From: Oscillospiraceae bacterium
GTDB lineage: Bacteria > Bacillota_A > Clostridia > Oscillospirales > Oscillospiraceae
Direction: 5' to 3'
DNA length: 16,222 nt
Assembly: GCA_017411665.1 (NCBI GenBank)
Contig: JAFQPT010000040.1
Location: 1-16,222 of the forward strand
Made by a program: the position numbers and the translations under genes. Below are positions 13,666 to 16,222 of this stretch, piece by piece. Below the pieces are notes generated by a model. It did no database searches. It was not told the DNA's origin and saw only the letters and a list, made by a program, of their open reading frames with translations. Every line of letters begins with the position of its first letter. Position 1 is the stretch's first letter.

Positions 13666-13804
13666 CTACGCCACAGTATGGAGGAAAGAGCGCATTTGCA
13701 AAATCTTATATGCTGGAAAGCTCTTTGTCCCCAATCAAACATACTGCACTAAAGGAGGTCACCCATATCGGTGTGAGGATAATCCATTCACTTCCCTTTC
13801 GGCT

Positions 13805-13833
13805 TTGACATTCGATAGTTTGTATTCTATAAT
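13805..13833 (+). promoter_or_regulatory. Perfect consensus promoter for the HTH and helicase genes
   Basis: TTGACA (13805-13810) and TATAAT (13828-13833) are both exact consensus, spaced by 17 bases. Transcription should start near 13840, about 24 bases before the ATG at 13864. An unregulated promoter of this quality would be very strong, so repression is expected, possibly by the HTH protein it drives. Confidence 0.9.
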
Positions 13834-13863
13834 AGAGCAATACAAAAGAAGGGGGTGACGGAC

Positions 13864-14283
13864 ATGGCTGTAAAACTGTATTTATCTGCTGACGAATATG
13901 CGAAGCTTCATAACCTGAACAGCCAGCGCATCCGGATGCTCCTGCGTCAGCGCCGTATTCCCGGCGTTATCATTACACCGAAGATGTACCTGATTCCCGA
14001 AGACGCGCCCCTGCCTCCTGCAAGGGATATGTCACAATTCGAGTACAGGCAGGCCAACTACATCAGCGCCAGCGCTGCGGCACGGAAGAACGGTATCTCC
14101 ATCAACCGCGTCCGTGCTCTGCGGCAACTGGGGCTGATAGAGGGCATTATACAGGTGGGAAAATATCAGATGATTCCGGAGGACTGGGTACCGCCCCAGG
14201 ACCGGAGAATCAAGAGCCAGAAGTACATCGGGTGGAGAAACAAGCATGGCAAAAAAGATTCCGAACACTCAGATGACCTATGA
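13864..14283 (+). CDS. DNA-binding protein with two tandem HTH repeats, 139 aa
   Basis: The ATG at 13864 follows AAGGGGGTG (13849-13857); the frame opens at a GTG nine bases earlier, inside that site. The protein is an internal duplication. Residues 5-55 and 65-115 align as Y(L/I)SA..A....(L/I)...R(I/V)R.L.....I.G(V/I)I...K.Y.(L/M)IPED...P..R. Each unit matches the common Firmicutes excisionase/MerR-like helix-turn-helix with a wing ending in IPED, normally found singly. It is therefore probably a DNA-binding regulator or recombination-directionality-type protein with two DNA-contacting modules in one chain. The C-terminal 25 residues are basic. Its 3' end overlaps the helicase gene by 38 bases, so the two are translated together. 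Autorepression of the consensus promoter upstream is plausible but unproven. Confidence 0.8.
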   Translation: MAVKLYLSADEYAKLHNLNSQRIRMLLRQRRIPGVIITPKMYLIPEDAPLPPARDMSQFEYRQANYISASAAARKNGISINRVRALRQLGLIEGIIQVGKYQMIPEDWVPPQDRRIKSQKYIGWRNKHGKKDSEHSDDL

Positions 14284-16222
14284 AGCCTTCCGCGAGCAAT
14301 ATCACATTAACCTAAACACACAGCAGGAAGCCGCATTGCGACGTGTGGATGGTGCGACACTACTTCTTGCGGTGCCGGGCAGCGGAAAGACGACCGTCGT
14401 CATTTCCCGTACGGGGTATATGATTCTCTGCGCCGGTATCCCGGCGGAGCATATCCTGACACTGACTTTCTCGTTAGCCGCAGCCCGTGAGATGAAGGAG
14501 CGGTTCCAGCAAAAGTTCGGCATAATGGAGCGAATGCCCTACTTTGCCACCATTCACAGTTTCTGCGTCAGCGTATTGCGTCATTGCCAGAGACATTATG
14601 GCAATGATGTCCCTGCGCTGGAGCCGCAGAATGAGCGAATCATCCGGCGGGTCTTCCAGAACGTCGTGCATCAGTACCCCACCGACAGCGCAGTGCGGGA
14701 GATTGCTACCGCTATTACGCTGGCGAAAAACAGCATGATGGATGCGGAGGAAATCAAGACGACTTTTGATAAGCTGTCCTGTCTCTCTGACGTCAATGTG
14801 GAGTTCCCCGCTCTCTATGAGGCCTATGAGGAGGATAAGCGAGAAAACGGTCTGATGGATTTTGATGACCAGCTCCTGACCGCCTACTCCCTGCTGCAAC
14901 AATTTCCCGCCGCGCTCCAGTTCTTCCAGCGGCAATATACGCATATCGCCGTAGACGAAGCGCAGGACACATCGAAAATCCAGCACGCTATCATCGAGCT
15001 GCTTGCCAGCAGGCATAACAACATTTTTATGGTGGGTGACGATGACCAGTCCATCTACGGGTTCCGCGGCGCCTCTCCAACCTCCCTCTTACAGTTTGAA
15101 AAAACATATCCCGGCGCCAAAGTGCTTTACATGGAGACCAACTACCGCAGCGACGCCTCCATTGTGGCGCAGGCAAATCAGTTTATACAGGACAATCACC
15201 TCCGCTTCCGGAAGAAAATCAGTTCCAATACCGAGAAGGATGGCACCATACAGACGGTGGCAGTGTTCGATGTTGTCGACCAGTATGAAAAGCTGTATGA
15301 CCTTCTGAAAGAGGGATACGGCAGCAAAGCAACGACTGCCGTTCTCTACCGGAACAACGACTCGGCACTGCCTGTCTTGGAATACCTCGGGAAAAAGGGG
15401 ATGTCGGTGCGCTGCCGCTGTGAAGCGACTATCTACTTCACGAATCCCATTGTCAGCGACCTGCTGGCATTCCTCTCCTTCGCCGTCAGTGGGGACAGCG
15501 AAAGCTTCCTGAGGATTTATTTTAAATTGGGTCTGTTTCTCACCCGTGACGCGGCGCATCAGACGGTCAAAACAGCTTCCAGAACCGGCACCGCTATTCT
15601 GGATGCTCTGGGTCAGCTCCCCGCCGGGCAAAAGCGTGAGAAGCGGCTCCAGAGCGTCAAGCAAGCCTTCCACCGGATACGCCACCAGCCGCCGGCTGCT
15701 GCCATTGAAACCATATTGACGCAGCTGGACTATCAGCGGTATATTGATGAAGGCTCTGAATTCTCACAACAAAAGGTAGATATCCTGAAACTGCTGGCCA
15801 GACATCATAAGACCATCGTTGACTTCCTTGCCCATGTAGAATGGTGGAAGACCCGTGATGAGGACGCCTTCCATGACCCGCGAAGTAATGTCACGCTGAC
15901 GACGCTGCATTCCTCCAAAGGGCTTGAATTCGATAGAGTCATCATGCTGGATATGACGGACGGCGTGATACCCAGTAAGACGGCTATCAAGGATACCGGC
16001 GCCGCTTATGAAGAAGACGCCCGCCTGTTTTATGTTGGCGCCACCCGGGCCAAGCACACGCTGGTCTTCCTGACTGCGCAGAATGTCTTTGGTCGGCGTT
16101 TGACGGCATCCCGCTTCATTACACGCTTTCTCCGGACAAAGGCAGCAACTGTCTCGACACCTGCCATTCCCTACTCCATCCAGTCCGAGGGCATTAACCG
16201 ATACGCAAAGAAAGCGCCGCCA
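14246..16222 (+). CDS. UvrD/PcrA-type superfamily 1 DNA helicase, partial at 3' edge (659 residues seen)
   Basis: This is an ATP-driven 3'-5' DNA helicase of the UvrD/Rep/PcrA type, used in repair and in removing blocks to replication. Motifs run in order: Q motif LNTQQEAA (23-30), Walker A VPGSGKTT (43-50), Ia TLTFSLAAAREM (72-83), Ib TIHSFC (102-107), motif II VDEAQDT (236-242), III VGDDDQSIYGFRGA (263-276), IV ETNYRS (297-302), V LTTLHSSKGLEFD (551-563) and VI DARLFYVGATRAK (591-603). The Walker B, arginine finger and glutamine residues are intact, so it should be active. Motif Ia has FSLAAA where PcrA has FTNKAA, a small divergence. The start at 14246 follows GGAG (14234-14237) and lies inside the end of the HTH gene. 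The reading frame is still open at the window end, so the C-terminus is unseen. It is somewhat shorter than PcrA up to motif VI, which suggests a compact 2B region. Confidence 0.93.
   Translation, partial: MAKKIPNTQMTYEAFREQYHINLNTQQEAALRRVDGATLLLAVPGSGKTTVVISRTGYMILCAGIPAEHILTLTFSLAAAREMKERFQQKFGIMERMPYFATIHSFCVSVLRHCQRHYGNDVPALEPQNERIIRRVFQNVVHQYPTDSAVREIATAITLAKNSMMDAEEIKTTFDKLSCLSDVNVEFPALYEAYEEDKRENGLMDFDDQLLTAYSLLQQFPAALQFFQRQYTHIAVDEAQDTSKIQHAIIELLASRHNNIFMVGDDDQSIYGFRGASPTSLLQFEKTYPGAKVLYMETNYRSDASIVAQANQFIQDNHLRFRKKISSNTEKDGTIQTVAVFDVVDQYEKLYDLLKEGYGSKATTAVLYRNNDSALPVLEYLGKKGMSVRCRCEATIYFTNPIVSDLLAFLSFAVSGDSESFLRIYFKLGLFLTRDAAHQTVKTASRTGTAILDALGQLPAGQKREKRLQSVKQAFHRIRHQPPAAAIETILTQLDYQRYIDEGSEFSQQKVDILKLLARHHKTIVDFLAHVEWWKTRDEDAFHDPRSNVTLTTLHSSKGLEFDRVIMLDMTDGVIPSKTAIKDTGAAYEEDARLFYVGATRAKHTLVFLTAQNVFGRRLTASRFITRFLRTKAATVSTPAIPYSIQSEGINRYAKKAPP

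Larger units (their letters stand above)
13566..13863. other. 298-base divergent intergenic region
   Basis: The region holds divergent promoters (minus strand at 13638-13665, plus strand at 13805-13833), the minus-strand leader hairpin, and a 9-bp inverted repeat, TACTGTGGC (13592-13600) and GCCACAGTA (13670-13678), that flanks the minus-strand promoter. A full AAAGGAGGT (13751-13759) occurs with no usable start codon after it other than GTG-TGA at 13771. An open frame (13628-13858) crosses both promoters and has no ribosome-binding site at its start, so I do not call a gene. Confidence 0.6.

Noticed and set aside
13628..13858. 76-residue plus-strand open frame in the divergent region
   Set aside because: It overlaps both divergent promoters and starts at a GTG without a ribosome-binding site.
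1..16222. CRISPR array, tRNA, rRNA, insertion sequence or attachment site
   Set aside because: I found no regularly spaced direct repeats, cloverleaf, rRNA-like sequence, transposase or integrase reading frame in the window.

Overview
The window reads as an accessory segment from a low-to-mid-GC Bacillota genome, most likely a gut-type anaerobe of class Clostridia. The support is indirect: strong GGAGG/AAAGGAG Shine-Dalgarno sites before almost every gene, consensus vegetative promoters with 17-bp spacers, compact T-tailed terminators, ATGA stop-start overlaps, and small cysteine-pair proteins of a kind common in clostridial mobile elements. No tRNA, rRNA, CRISPR array, insertion sequence, integrase, relaxase or phage structural gene is visible, so the type of element (integrative element, plasmid, large phage) cannot be decided here. 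I count 22 protein genes, 21 on the + strand and one on the - strand; 17 of them have no function I can name.

Layout. 1-1278: two unrecognised genes ending at a 12-bp terminator. 1282-2481: a promoter with a 19-bp palindrome lodged between its -35 and -10, driving three overlapping genes, the first with a C-terminal zinc ribbon. 2500-2848: a one-gene unit (promoter, 86-aa ORF, terminator). 2852-7131: a leader with a 9-bp inverted repeat, then recJ, a 297-aa protein, an internal terminator-like hairpin, a 191-aa protein and a 282-aa zinc-ribbon protein, closed by another terminator. 7132-8881: a small membrane protein, then an 88-aa protein translationally coupled to a DUF1848-like protein carrying a C-terminal CxxxCxxC cluster. 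8931-9344: a second one-gene unit. 9345-13140: a DUF488-like protein, a full-length NAD+-dependent DNA ligase (ligA) and four small genes, ending at a 16-bp bidirectional terminator. 13149-13665: the only - strand gene, with its own promoter and a hairpin that reaches into its ribosome-binding site. 13805-16222: a perfect consensus promoter, a protein made of two tandem HTH repeats, and an overlapping UvrD/PcrA-type helicase that runs off the window.

The recognisable genes all handle DNA: a 5'-3' single-strand exonuclease (RecJ), a ligase (LigA) and a 3'-5' helicase (UvrD/PcrA-like). They sit in three separate transcription units among small proteins of unknown role. A plausible reading is that the element brings its own repair or replication-finishing enzymes and tunes them unit by unit. 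That is inference: whether they duplicate host copies cannot be seen from this window. No intergenic stretch exceeds 300 bases; the two longest (7083-7348 and 13566-13863) are described as features.
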